A stretch of DNA of 64,000 bases from Xenococcus sp. MO_188.B8 (lineage in GTDB: Bacteria; Cyanobacteriota; Cyanobacteriia; Cyanobacteriales; Xenococcaceae): NCBI GenBank assembly GCA_030065615.1, contig JASJDR010000001.1, positions 109,515 through 173,514 of the forward strand, read 5' to 3'. The stretch's first letter is position 1, and every line of letters begins with the position of its first letter. Under the pieces are notes generated by a model. That model saw only the letters and a program-made list of their open reading frames with translations. It was not told the origin of the DNA and did not search any database. The position numbers were made by a program, and so were the translations under genes. Positions 19,837-29,083 of the stretch are shown one piece after another.

Positions 19837-20391
19837 CTACTGAATGTAGGTTCGAGCTAAACGTACTTGCTTTTGAGTCCAATTCTGCCATCGAACGAGG
19901 GCACGACTGACTATTTGAGGATTGCTGTCCCCAGCAACACATATACGCCCCATCCTTTCACAAGTTATGAGAATTTCGCCGTGTCCTAGAAAAGGTGCGA
20001 TCACAGAATTTCCCCAATCTGTATATTGATTGACAAGGTAAGCCACAATTCCTTCTATTCCCTCTATTTCTGGTTTGCGAGGTCTAGAGATTAATTGATG
20101 GGAAAAAACTGCGACGTATAGCTTACCAAGTAAGAACTGAAATCTAAAAGGGATCTTCTGATGGATACAAAAATGGAGACAGAAGTTGTATATCTGATCT
20201 TCTTCTAACACCACAGCAACAATACGAGCTTTATTGGTCGAGTAATCATGATTCCAGTTAGAGGAGGGAATAACAATTGCCAAAGCTGCATCAGATGAAA
20301 GAAAATTAATAAATTTGTTGCTAGAAGTATCTCCACAGAAAACTATGTGCCTATCTAAGAGCCACTTATCGCCAATTTGAACGTTAGGCAT
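19837..20391 (-). CDS. Truncated paralog of the ParB/degenerate-methyltransferase protein
   Basis: 184 residues aligning with the C-terminal part of the protein encoded at 23240-24565. Shared blocks are IGDxWLLDRH, a CGDT box, an NWNHDY/PWNHDY block, EIEGIEGIV(A/S)YLVNQYT, GEILITCxxMGR and RWQNWT. The fold corresponds to a permuted beta-class DNA N6/N4 methyltransferase, but the catalytic DPPY (motif IV) is replaced by SSNW, so methylation is not expected. The ParB N-terminal and HTH regions are missing. ATG at 20391 has no evident ribosome site, and a MITE-like element starts 70 bp upstream. Either a pseudogene or a separated effector-like domain; conservation of non-catalytic blocks with the full-length copy argues that the fold was maintained. 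Confidence 0.6.
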   Translation of the reverse strand: MPNVQIGDKWLLDRHIVFCGDTSSNKFINFLSSDAALAIVIPSSNWNHDYSTNKARIVAVVLEEDQIYNFCLHFCIHQKIPFRFQFLLGKLYVAVFSHQLISRPRKPEIEGIEGIVAYLVNQYTDWGNSVIAPFLGHGEILITCERMGRICVAGDSNPQIVSRALVRWQNWTQKQVRLARTYIQ

Positions 20392-20460
20392 GTCATTAAA
20401 AGACCGTTAAACGTGCGTGTAATAAACTCAACCGTAAATTTATGTTGGTGATTGAAAGTG

Positions 20461-20572
20461 TCTTTGTTGCACAAGTACCGAAAAAGCTTTGGTCAATAAA
20501 AAGTTTCATTAAAAACTCTTATTAATTAAGTCATGACTTACAAAGCTTCTGACGTATTTGTGCAACACTGCC
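20461..20572. mobile_element. MITE-like element with IS6-type ends
   Basis: Imperfect inverted repeats: TGTTGCACAAGTACCGAAAA at the left end, and at the right end, read on the minus strand, GGCAGTGTTGCACAAATACG. Both arms continue to a shared AAGCTTTG. The right end resembles the GGCNNTGTTGCA terminus of IS6-family insertion sequences. The centre holds the palindrome AAGTCATGACTT. At about 112 bp there is no room for a transposase. Confidence 0.55.
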
Positions 20573-21304
20573 ATTAAAGGAAGCTGAATTAGTTTTAGAT
20601 TTTGATCTCCAATTTTTCAAAGCTTCCTCTCGGCAATTTTCAGTACAAATTTATTATCTCATAAATTCCAACCCTTACTAAGTAAAGCTTTGAATAAGAT
20701 TATTTATCTAATTAAATTAAAATTATGAGACCTACAAATTTATTTTACTAATCATTTGCACTAATTGTTGTTGAATCATTCGACAATAAAAAAATTATGT
20801 CAAATAAATATGCTCAGAATCTAGTTTTTTATCAATTACCAAGTTTTTTTGTCAAATACTAGTCTAATTTATAATATGTACGTCATGTACAAATTTTTTT
20901 AACGTATAATTTTCCATTTATTATTTAAATAGCAGTTTTAACAAAATAGCCTCCAGCTCTTATTTCTCAATTGAAAGTTGCATAGTAAGTAATATATAAA
21001 TTTTTTAATATGTAGATTTTTGCAACAGACAAAATCTGTTATTTAGGTAACAATTATTTTGAGATAATCTTTCTTTAATTACCAGAAAATCCCCAGAAAT
21101 GATTATGATCCCCTTTAGTTTAGAAATTTACGATGATCGAGATTTGGGACTTTTCATTTCTTGATTTTTAATCAAATCATCCCGCGCCAGGTATAAAGAA
21201 AAAACTTTAAACTTTTTAAAAAAGTTTATCACTAGGAGAGGTTAATCATCTTCTGATGCAGATTTAGAAACAATAAGCAAACCGTTAAAGAATTGCTGAA
21301 ACTC
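20573..21304. other. AT-rich intergenic region before the sigma-like gene
   Basis: No gene seen. Long A/T tracts throughout, a small inverted repeat ACAGACAAAATCTGT at about 21025, and an AGGAGAGG at 21233-21240 that is not followed by a usable start. The leader of the sigma-like gene probably lies here. Confidence 0.5.
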
Positions 21305-23095
21305 ATGCAAATCGAGAAATTCTACACATTCTATGATTTTACCAATCACAACGGCTATCCTCCATTTAAACCCTTAATTCAAAATAGATTAAAAAAAAGA
21401 ATGGAATGGCTGATTAACCTATATCCAAATTGGGATTACACCATATGGGTTAACTATTTTATGAAAATCATTAAAGATAATTCCCAATCTGAGTTCGAAA
21501 AAAGCTTTGCTCATTGGCATTTATTAGCTTATCTAGATCTAGATCGGTGTTATTTAATCTGGAGAGAATTTCGTAAATTTCCTTTTTATGTAGTCAATTC
21601 TCACGAGCTTTATGATCTCACCAATAGCTTACTTTTTCAAAGAGATAAATTTCAAAAGTATATTTATAAATACGACTCAAAAAACCTTAGGGGTGCTAAC
21701 TTAAAAACTTATATGTTAGCTATACTTAAAAATACTATTCGAGAAAAATTAGATTTAAAATCTAGTTGGCGTATTCTATGTGATGTCGATACTAATAAAA
21801 CTAAAAAATTTGATCGTGCATTACAAAAAAGAAGAGACGCATTAGAAATATATCAAGTAACAGAACCATCTGTATCACAATATATTTTCGCTTTAAAATA
21901 TTTTATTCAAGTTTACAAAACCAATAGAATCCATAATTCTAATAGAAGACAAGGAAGTAGATGGCCAGAACCCGAATGGTCTGATTTTGTAGAAGTTGCC
22001 AAATACTACAACTCTCAAAGATTTTTATCAAATGCTCCTCTCCAAGTATCTGCTGGCTCGGAAATAACCCCTGAGACGGTAAAAACATGGATAAATATTT
22101 GTCTTAAAGCACTACAATATTCTCCTAAAATAGTGGAGATTCCTTATAATGTAAATAGTGATAAACAAAAAGATTACGAATTGAGTAATTCTTACAAATT
22201 TTCTGATCCCGAAGAAGAAACAGTAAATATTTCACAACAAGCTGATTTTGTTTTAAGAAAAAAAATCCAAAAAATTGAGCATAGTTTTAAAGAGATTCGT
22301 AGCAAAATTCCCCAAGAATTTCGCCCAGCAGTAATGCCGCTCTGCTATTCTCATCCCTTTGCGCCTCTGAATCAAGAAAAACTAGGCAATAAAATTGGAG
22401 TTCATCAGGGAACTGTTTCGCGATACATTTCTAAGTATTTTGAAATTCCTTTGTTAAATGAATTTAAGCAATTTACTAATGAGAAATTAAATATTGAATC
22501 TTATTTAAATATATTTTTAGAAACAAGATTCACTAATCCTAAATTTTCCAATTTGCTGGATAAAATTTTAGTTGAAGCAATTAAAAGTTTAGACGATGAA
22601 TCTCAAAAAATTCTCAAATTTCGCTACAGCCAGAACATGGATTTAGCTGATATTGCTAGCGCTTTAAACAGCCAAAAACGGAACAAGCCATGCGAAATTA
22701 AGTCAATACTTGTCAGAGTAAAAAATAAGTTGCAACAGCAATTTCTAGAAGAGCTGAGTAAGTGGCAAGCAGAGTATATTAGGCTTTGGTTGCAAAAATA
22801 CTATCAAGGGGTAATCCAGACTGTTTTGTTAAATTCTTTTAAGAAATTGGATTCTTTCAGGCAAGAAATTTTGGAAATGCGCTATTGCCAAAGAATGGAT
22901 GAAAGAACAATTATGAAACACTATACCAAAATAAATACAACTCAAGCCATGTGCCAAGCAAAGCAGCAGTTACAGCAGTCTATACTTTATTGGATTGATA
23001 ATAATTTGGGTGTTTCATTAACGACAGAAAAACAACAGGTTATGGAAATAATAGAAGATTGGCTGTCAAAGAACTTGATTTACATCAAACTATAA
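21305..23095 (+). CDS. Long cyanobacterial sigma-70 family protein
   Basis: About 596 residues. The order of blocks fits the long cyanobacteria-specific sigma-70 family: KNLRGANLKTYMLAIL with TIREKL (region 2-like, around 125-145), a basic WPEPEWSDFVEVAKYYNSQR segment (around 220), then three region 4-like or HTH repeats: FRPAVMPLCYSHPFAPLNQ with KIGVHQGTVSRYIS (around 340-370), SLDDESQKILKFRYSQNMDL (around 420), and LDSFRQEILEMRYCQRMDE (around 515). It would direct RNA polymerase to specific promoters. I chose ATG 21305 over a TTG at 21293. Very AT-rich codon use, unlike the PKS genes, suggests separate origin. It sits between the two ParB/methyltransferase-like genes and upstream of the peptide-export genes, so it is a candidate regulator of either. 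Confidence 0.65.
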   Translation: MQIEKFYTFYDFTNHNGYPPFKPLIQNRLKKRMEWLINLYPNWDYTIWVNYFMKIIKDNSQSEFEKSFAHWHLLAYLDLDRCYLIWREFRKFPFYVVNSHELYDLTNSLLFQRDKFQKYIYKYDSKNLRGANLKTYMLAILKNTIREKLDLKSSWRILCDVDTNKTKKFDRALQKRRDALEIYQVTEPSVSQYIFALKYFIQVYKTNRIHNSNRRQGSRWPEPEWSDFVEVAKYYNSQRFLSNAPLQVSAGSEITPETVKTWINICLKALQYSPKIVEIPYNVNSDKQKDYELSNSYKFSDPEEETVNISQQADFVLRKKIQKIEHSFKEIRSKIPQEFRPAVMPLCYSHPFAPLNQEKLGNKIGVHQGTVSRYISKYFEIPLLNEFKQFTNEKLNIESYLNIFLETRFTNPKFSNLLDKILVEAIKSLDDESQKILKFRYSQNMDLADIASALNSQKRNKPCEIKSILVRVKNKLQQQFLEELSKWQAEYIRLWLQKYYQGVIQTVLLNSFKKLDSFRQEILEMRYCQRMDERTIMKHYTKINTTQAMCQAKQQLQQSILYWIDNNLGVSLTTEKQQVMEIIEDWLSKNLIYIKL

Positions 23096-23239
23096 TTTCA
23101 ATCAGCAACATCATGGCTAATTAGACTACGGTTATTTCGCAATAGTGCAAACCTGATGTTAGTTTTAACTTTTTTGACTAGACATTTTCTCAATTGTTCA
23201 ATTGGATGCTTTTTCCCGCATCTTTCTGTTAGGTTATTG

Positions 23240-24565
23240 TCAGTTCTCTCTAACAGCACCCTTTCCCGTCCAATTCTGCCATCTAGCGATCGCACGAGCG
23301 ACCTTTCTGGGATTGTTATCCCCAGCAAAGCACATACGTCCCATTTTTTGACAAGTTATTAAAATTTCGCCATTTCCTAAATTAGGTGCGAGCACAAATA
23401 AGCCCAAGCTGGTATTCGTATACTGGTTAACGAGATAAGATACAATCCCTTCTATTCCCTCTATCTCTGTTGGTTTGCGAGCTCCAGAAATCAATTCATG
23501 GGAAAAAACTGCGACGTATAGCTTACCGAATAATAACTCAAATCTAAACGGCATCTGCTGATGCCTACAGAAGTCGTAAATTTGACCCTCTTCTAGCACC
23601 ACAGCAACAGTACGAGCTTTATTGATCAAGTAATCATGATTCCAAGGAGAAGCAGATGTAATGATCGCCAAAGCTGCCTCAGATGGTAAAAGATTAATAA
23701 ATTTATTGCTGGCGGTGTCCCCACAATAGACCATATGACGATCTAAGAGCCATTCATCACCAATTCGAATGTCATGTTTGTCTGGAGCTCGAATTTCATC
23801 GTCAACTTTTTTGGGAGCCGACTTAACTTTTTTTTTCTGAACTTCAGCTAAGGTTAATAATTGCAGTTCTTTTTGTTTAGCTCTTGCCTGAGCTAGAATC
23901 AATGCTTGCCGTTGAGCCTCCTCTTGGTTGCCTTCCATTAAGGCTTGGTGCTCTGCTTTTTCTGCCTCTTTTACTTGCTTATGTTCTTCACTGCCAGCTC
24001 TTGCTATTTCCAACAACCCTGTAAATTTATTAGCTATTGGAGTGTCTCTAATTATCTCTTTTACTTCTGGAAGAATGTCTCGAGCAATCTGGGTGTTTAA
24101 AAATAAAGTTCTTGGAGAACATCCCGCCTCTTTAGCCAGATCTTTCATAGTTTTGGAAGAGGACAAAATCGATGTACTCTGTTGGCTACCATACTGATTG
24201 TCTCCAGATTTTGCCAGAAGTCCTATTTGTTCGAGGATCTGCTTTCGCTCCCACCAAAGCTCAGCACGTTCTAATGCTTCTAACTCACTACGTATTAAAT
24301 TTTCATCGATCTCTGCCAAACGCGCTTGTTCATCATCTTCGCAAGTAATGATATTACACTCAATTTGTTCTAACCCAAGCAATTGGCAAGCTGTAAGACG
24401 GTGTAATCCAGCAATTAAGGTGAGCTCTTGATCTAGAGTAATAGGATTGAGAAGTCCATTAGCTGCGATCGATTCCTTCAATTCAGCAACTTTATCGGGC
24501 TTGAGAGGGCGCCTATTGCCTTTAACTTTAATTAGCTCTATTTTTACTATTTTTACAATTGACAT
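23240..24565 (-). CDS. ParB-N-domain protein fused to a degenerate DNA methyltransferase
   Basis: 441 residues. N-terminal ParB/Srx domain at about 10-110 with ESIAANGLLNPITL and AGLHRLTA (GLHR replacing the GERR/GHRR nucleotide-binding motif). An HTH-type central region follows (MKDLAKEAGCSPRTL, about 155-205), then a charged coiled-coil linker rich in Ala, Glu and Gln, then from about 275 a domain laid out like ParB-linked N6/N4 methyltransferases: GDEWLLDRH, CGDT, a position for DPPY, and a C-terminal GNGEILITCQKMGR ... RWQNWTG corresponding to the SAM-binding FxGxG region. The catalytic motif is ASPW, not DPPY, so it is probably non-catalytic. The last residues (KGAVREN) coincide with a 12-nt block shared with MITE elements. 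ATG at 24565. Transcribed toward the convergent sigma-like gene. Confidence 0.72.
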   Translation of the reverse strand: MSIVKIVKIELIKVKGNRRPLKPDKVAELKESIAANGLLNPITLDQELTLIAGLHRLTACQLLGLEQIECNIITCEDDEQARLAEIDENLIRSELEALERAELWWERKQILEQIGLLAKSGDNQYGSQQSTSILSSSKTMKDLAKEAGCSPRTLFLNTQIARDILPEVKEIIRDTPIANKFTGLLEIARAGSEEHKQVKEAEKAEHQALMEGNQEEAQRQALILAQARAKQKELQLLTLAEVQKKKVKSAPKKVDDEIRAPDKHDIRIGDEWLLDRHMVYCGDTASNKFINLLPSEAALAIITSASPWNHDYLINKARTVAVVLEEGQIYDFCRHQQMPFRFELLFGKLYVAVFSHELISGARKPTEIEGIEGIVSYLVNQYTNTSLGLFVLAPNLGNGEILITCQKMGRMCFAGDNNPRKVARAIARWQNWTGKGAVREN

Positions 24566-25224
24566 TTACTAATTCTCTAAATTTGGCATATCCTAAAATC
24601 CTCTGAAGTTACGATATTATAAATTTCTGATGTTAATTATAAATTCCTAATATTAGAGGATATCTGAAAAGTCTCAATGACAAAGTTTCGATAAATTGAG
24701 CCTCTGTAAACATTATTAATAAATTAATCTGTTTACATAATTTAATTTTAGTTTTTGCCTAACAAAAAACTTACTTTTTAGATACTCTCTGATAATCACT
24801 ATAGCCCTCGAAACTTGACATTATTTAAATTTCTTAGTTTACAGGCTCAAAGACCTAGTTTTGTTAAAAGTAGTATTGGCGATCCAGGCTAATTTCTGAA
24901 AACTATAGCATTTTCAGGTCAAATAAAATTTCAACCTAAATATTACTGATATTATAGCTTTTCTATCTAACAATTCTCATTTTGAAATAACTTTGCGTTG
25001 TTTCAGCACTCAAGCAATTTGTTAAGAATTATTAATCTTGCTTGAGGTAGGGTTTTAATGTCATGAAATTTTAATAGTGGAATCCACTTGACGATTTCCA
25101 GATTCACAAATGAGCCAGTCTATAAAACTTTTAACAGCTCAATACAAATTGTACTGCGGGCAGGTTAAAACTAGACTTTTAATAAAATGCTAGGATTCAA
25201 ACCAGAAAAACTTTTCATCACTTT
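24566..25224. other. AT-rich intergenic region
   Basis: No gene, RNA or clear repeat recognised. It probably holds the promoter of the leftward ParB-like gene. GAGAA lies about 9 bases before that ATG. Confidence 0.5.
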
Positions 25225-25534
25225 AGATGATTTCTGAAAAAGACTTTACCAAAATCATCGACAGTAGGGTGCTGTTAGCGGTCAGACTCCGCGTTATCCT
25301 AAAGGATATGCGGAGCGGTATCCTTAATCCGAAGGGGTACCCTTTAGGGTTAGGGCGGCGTAAGACGCTTGCCCAGCTTCGTGCTCTGGGCAAACGCCAG
25401 TTCCTACAATGGGGACGTATAAACTTCTGGGGAGACCCCTGCAACGGACTGGCTTGGGAATGCTGGCCAAGAGAGCGCCAGCGTAACGCACCATTTCTCA
25501 GTTGGGCTGGGATATTTATTGCTAGAAATTACCT
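25225..25534. mobile_element. MITE-like element A (about 310 bp)
   Basis: Ends are AGATGATTTCT (left) and AGAAATTACCT (right), an imperfect version of the AGGTGATTTCT inverted repeat shared with elements B, C and D. The interior is much more GC-rich than its surroundings and contains several nested hairpins around CCTAAAGGAT, GGGTACCCTTTAGGG and GGGGTCTCCCC. Blocks of the interior (for example GGAACTGGCGTTTGC and CAGCATTCCCAAGC on the minus strand) recur inside the response-regulator gene at 62034-62171. Open frames across it are by-products. Confidence 0.65.
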
Positions 25535-25706
25535 GAGAAAAATTCCCAATCTCAGCCGCCCGCATTAATAAAACAATATTTTTGAACTCTACTATCAACC
25601 GACTCCAACAATTTTTCCCGATCACTTTCTTAGTTGATTCATCTCCTAAATTTAGCAATACCAAATTTTCCTTTGATTTTGAGATCTTGATTTAATCTAT
25701 CTATAC

Positions 25707-25997
25707 TCAGCTTATTCTTTCGCATTCTTCTTGTCGATCCTGTGGTAGCAAATCGATTACATTGTTGTAACTACTGAAATAGTCTCGGAGTCCCTGTGCT
25801 TGTCTACCAGTAAAATGAAGCCATTCATAGTGATATAATTCTGGAGAAGTGTTGTCTGCTCCTGCTAATAAGGGAAATCTAGGAGTAGCCATGAGAACGG
25901 AAAGGCTTCTTTCACCAGTAAAAGTTTGGCTTTCTAATTTAATAGAAGCGATGTAGTGGGTATTGAGAATGATATTGTCAACTTTTAAAAAAGCCAT
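25707..25997 (-). CDS. Small hypothetical protein, 96 residues
   Basis: Soluble, compact protein: MAFLKVDNIILNTHYIASI, then SVLMATPRFPLLAG, then YEWLHFTGRQAQGLRDYFSS and NNVIDLLP. The strand-rich start followed by one amphipathic helix resembles small cyanobacterial proteins that describe ligand or metabolite binding, but I cannot name the family. It sits between MITE A and the HlyD gene on the same strand as HlyD. No close ribosome site is evident. The aromatic-rich, non-repetitive sequence supports a real gene. Confidence 0.55.
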   Translation of the reverse strand: MAFLKVDNIILNTHYIASIKLESQTFTGERSLSVLMATPRFPLLAGADNTSPELYHYEWLHFTGRQAQGLRDYFSSYNNVIDLLPQDRQEECERIS

Positions 25998-26264
25998 AGG
26001 ACAATGATTAAAAAATTTACACTCATTAATAAATCTAGCTTGGTAATTATTGGATTAATTGTATACCCTAATACTTAAGAAATCCTGCATCATCTAAATT
26101 TATTTAAGTATAAGATACATTATCGAAATAGATGCTTTAGGATTCAATTTATTAGGTAATAGTACTAAAATCAATCAACCCTTGCTTAAAGTTAGTGACT
26201 TACTAGCATAGTACTAATATTACACCAGAAAAAATATTAATACTTTTGGAAGTTTACAAAATTG

Positions 26265-27791
26265 TTAAAAATCTGTAAGCAACCTTGCTTTTCTCAGAAT
26301 GAAATTTAGGACTGTTTCCTCCTTAGAAATAATATCGGCTCTTCCTTCCATGCCAGAGCGAATCGAACATTTCTTGCGCTCAGCATCCAAAGAGAGGCTT
26401 TCCGGTGCAATAGTCACATTATAAGTAGCTTTAGCATTATCAAAACTACTTGTTTCAGATAAAGAATTAGAATTATTGCTTTGAGAAGTCGTGGCATCTG
26501 GAGAAATTGTCTTGACAGTGCCTTTAAGAGTGCCGTAATCAGGATAAGGGCAAGCGGACACTCGCATTTGTACTTTTTGACCCATTTCCACTTTGTCAAT
26601 ATCCTGTGATGCTACCAACGCTTTAATTTCTAAGGGAGCTTCACTGGCGGCAATTTGGGCGATGACATCGCCAGGACGTACTATTTGATCTGGATTACGC
26701 AGATTTAGTTCTTGAACGATCCCAGATGCCGAAGCCCGAATTACTGTGCCTTTAAGTTCGGTTTCGAGCTGCCGGAGTTCTTGTTGATCGCGACTAAGTT
26801 GATTTTGGGTTTCAATCTGCTGCTGAATTATGGCTTCTCGTTCCTTATTTAAAATCGCAAGAGTTACCTGACCAGTAGCTTGTTCTCGAGGGATATTAGC
26901 TTCGGCGATCTCTACTTCAGCTCTACTAGGATCAAGATAAGCTTGAGTTCGTTCTAATCTCGCTAGAGCAGCCAAAACAGCTCCTTGTAGTCGTTCAATG
27001 GTTTCTTGTTGCATAACTACTGTAGCTTGTTGTGCTGCTACCGCTTGTTGTTGTTGATCAACAGCTAGTTTAGCTTCCTCTAATTGATCTAATGGTAGAG
27101 CTCCTTCATTGGCAACATTCTGATAGCGGTTGTATTTCGACTGAGCGGCTGAATAGGAAGCCTGAACCGATCTTAAGTTAGCTTGTGCTGATTTCATTTC
27201 CGCCTGCGCCTTTTGTAAATCTTCCCGCGCAACTCTGACATTTGCTTTGGCTTCTTCTACTTCAGCAGCCGCGATCATTTGCTTATCTCGATATTCTCGT
27301 TCACGACGTTCTAGTTCAGCTTCAGCAGAAAAAATAGCACGGTCGATTCGGTTAGTTTCAGCTTGGATCTGACTTTTGAGAGCGATAATCTGAGCCTTGA
27401 TTTGAACTAATTGCTGCTCTAGCTGTTGGATGTTATTCTGCAGTTGACTTTTTTTCGTTTGCAGGCGGGAGTCGTCAATAGTCGCAATAATATCTCCTTT
27501 GTTGACCGTTTGATTATTTTGGACGGCAATATTGAGAATCTGTCCTTCCGTCGCCGCTTGAACAATTCGCAGTTCACCAACAGGGCGCACAGTAGCAGGA
27601 GCTTTAATGGTTACTTTGTATTTAAGAATACTAACGAGAGTTAGCGTCGCGCTGAAAATAGTGAGCAAGACTAGCCCCCCTACACTCACCCACCAGTGGA
27701 TCTGAGGCAAGAATTCCTCTGGACCGACAGCACGGAGGGTATCTTGCTCCCGATTAAGATCAAGAGATTTTGCATCAATGTTACTCAGCAT
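26265..27791 (-). CDS. HlyD-family membrane fusion protein
   Basis: Periplasmic adaptor linking an inner-membrane ABC exporter to the outer membrane. 508 residues: cytoplasmic start, one membrane anchor (WWVSVGGLVLLTIFSATLTL, about 33-53), lipoyl-like half (IKAPATVRPVGELRIV, GDIIATIDDSRLQ), a long coiled coil of about 250 residues rich in Gln, Glu and Ala, the second lipoyl half (GTVIRASASGIVQELNLRNP), then the beta-barrel region ending near GMEGRADII. Length and architecture are typical of the adaptors paired with C39-peptidase ABC exporters in cyanobacteria, and one such exporter is encoded 1.9 kb away on the opposite strand. The small double-glycine peptide lies between them, so the three probably form one secretion unit. 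Confidence 0.88.
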   Translation of the reverse strand: MLSNIDAKSLDLNREQDTLRAVGPEEFLPQIHWWVSVGGLVLLTIFSATLTLVSILKYKVTIKAPATVRPVGELRIVQAATEGQILNIAVQNNQTVNKGDIIATIDDSRLQTKKSQLQNNIQQLEQQLVQIKAQIIALKSQIQAETNRIDRAIFSAEAELERREREYRDKQMIAAAEVEEAKANVRVAREDLQKAQAEMKSAQANLRSVQASYSAAQSKYNRYQNVANEGALPLDQLEEAKLAVDQQQQAVAAQQATVVMQQETIERLQGAVLAALARLERTQAYLDPSRAEVEIAEANIPREQATGQVTLAILNKEREAIIQQQIETQNQLSRDQQELRQLETELKGTVIRASASGIVQELNLRNPDQIVRPGDVIAQIAASEAPLEIKALVASQDIDKVEMGQKVQMRVSACPYPDYGTLKGTVKTISPDATTSQSNNSNSLSETSSFDNAKATYNVTIAPESLSLDAERKKCSIRSGMEGRADIISKEETVLNFILRKARLLTDF

Positions 27792-28466
27792 AATTGATAA
27801 TTGTTAGAATGAATTCAGTATTGCTATACTACAAAATGCAATCACGATTATATTGCCTATAGCTCTGTTGGTCGTTCCCAAGTAGCTAATCATTTTAGAA
27901 TTTTTTAAATATCAAGAAACCTAAATTGTTTGAAATAGAAAAATTTACTAATTTTGCCTATTTAGAGAGATTAGAGAGAGATTTCTCGGATATTTAATCG
28001 TGAACCCTTATTAATTCTGTTTGTACTAGTCTGTAAACTTTGAAAACAGAAGCTCAATAGTAAATATTTACTTAGATTAATCTCTTGAATCAAACATTAG
28101 TAACCCAAAAGATTGTTCTTGGTTATTGATCATTGTTGATTTGTTGATTTCATGAATAATTTAGGACTGATAAAGCAAATACTTATTGAACATCACTCAT
28201 AATTTATTACAGAGTAATTTTCTTTTTTAACACCATACTATTGACTTATAACAATCTTATCTTAATCATGAAACAAGATTGTCCTGTACCCCAAAGCATC
28301 TGCTTTGTCAGGGCATATCGCTATATGTAAGCAAGATGGTCAATCTTTTTCACAAACGATTGAGGATTGCTATAGGTAATTTAGTATATCTATATTTTAA
28401 AACAAAAATTTCTAAACTAGAAAAATAGTTCTGACTGTAGTAATTTTCAACACAAAAAAAAACAAA
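27792..28466. other. Divergent intergenic region between HlyD and the peptide gene
   Basis: 675 bp, AT-rich, no gene seen. It should hold both promoters. At 28284-28306 CCAAAGCATCTGCTTTGTCAG has a short hairpin (AAAGCA ... TGCTTT). Confidence 0.45.
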
Positions 28467-28500
28467 AATGTTGATTTTTTCGACTGACAAAATCAAATAA
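28467..28500 (+). promoter_or_regulatory. Conserved motif, copy 2, upstream of the double-glycine peptide
   Basis: Reads AATGTTGATTTTTTCGACTG, then ACAAAATCAAATAA. It matches the copy at 32500-32533 at 30 of 34 positions and the minus-strand copy at 19473-19499 at 26 of 27. Its end is 101 bp before the ATG of the peptide gene. TTGATT and a later AAATAAT are spaced 17 bp apart and could serve as -35/-10, but conservation of the middle suggests a bound factor as well. Confidence 0.6.
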
Positions 28501-28601
28501 TTACGGTTGAATATGTTCAGTGAGAAAAGTAAAAATTAATTTTTTATTGCTTTTCTTCTCGACAACAAATTATACAAGTTATACAAGGAGATATAAACAA
28601 G

Positions 28602-28880
28602 ATGATGGCTAAAGATATAACCACGTCTGAATTAGAGTTTGTTCTTTTCGAAGAGGTTTCCAATGAAGCTGCTGAAGCTATTTCTGGAGGTATTGAATTG
28701 GAAGGAGCAGCAGGATTCGAAGTAGATCTAGTAGAGTTGCCCGGCGTTCCACTTGAATTGTTAAAATCAAGCCTCGAGGCGATTTCTGGATTGGCAGAAT
28801 TCTTTGGATTACCTGCAATAAACGAATTGGTTTCTCTTAATGAGGTCGCTGGGGTCGTTACTGATATTCTCCCAATATAG
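28602..28880 (+). CDS. Secreted peptide precursor with double-glycine leader (bacteriocin-like)
   Basis: 92 residues (starting Met-Met; the second ATG is equally possible). A GGAG lies 11 bases before the first ATG. The leader ends EEVSNEAAEAISGG (Gly29-Gly30), the classic double-glycine cleavage signal with the hydrophobic/acidic helix before it. Cleavage would release a 62-residue product starting IELEGAAGF. That product has no Cys, only one Lys, and about a dozen Asp/Glu, so it is strongly acidic; lanthionine or disulfide chemistry is excluded. A second leader-like LEAISG occurs inside the mature part. The neighbouring C39 ABC exporter and HlyD adaptor are the expected processing and export machinery. 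Function could be toxin, signal or structural peptide. I see no modification enzyme nearby. Confidence 0.75.
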   Translation: MMAKDITTSELEFVLFEEVSNEAAEAISGGIELEGAAGFEVDLVELPGVPLELLKSSLEAISGLAEFFGLPAINELVSLNEVAGVVTDILPI

Positions 28881-28971
28881 GATAGGACTATGACTTCCTT
28901 TGTAGGAGAGATATCGTAGAAACTTAAAAAAGCAAACTCTTCTTGCTATCTTTATAAGTCTAATTTCTTTG

Positions 28972-29083
28972 AGTGATTTCTAGAAATAGGTACCCTCGCA
29001 GAACTGGAAAATGGTGCGTTAGAGTTCTGCTAACAGCACCCTAGCAGCAATGATCTTGGTACAGTCTCTTTCCGAAATCACCT
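28972..29083. mobile_element. MITE-like element B (about 112 bp)
   Basis: Left end AGTGATTTCTAGAAATAGG, right end CGAAATCACCT, matching the inverted-repeat family of elements A, C and D. Its centre (TAACAGCACCCT and TAGAGTTCTGC, then upstream AATGGTGCGTTA) is an internally deleted, inverted version of the ends of element A (AGGGTGCTGTTAG ... TAACGCACCATTT). Confidence 0.55.

Noticed and set aside
25227..25664. Overlapping frames on both strands in the GC-rich segment
   Set aside because: They lie in MITE element A; the translated sequences are repeat-like and have no ribosome sites.
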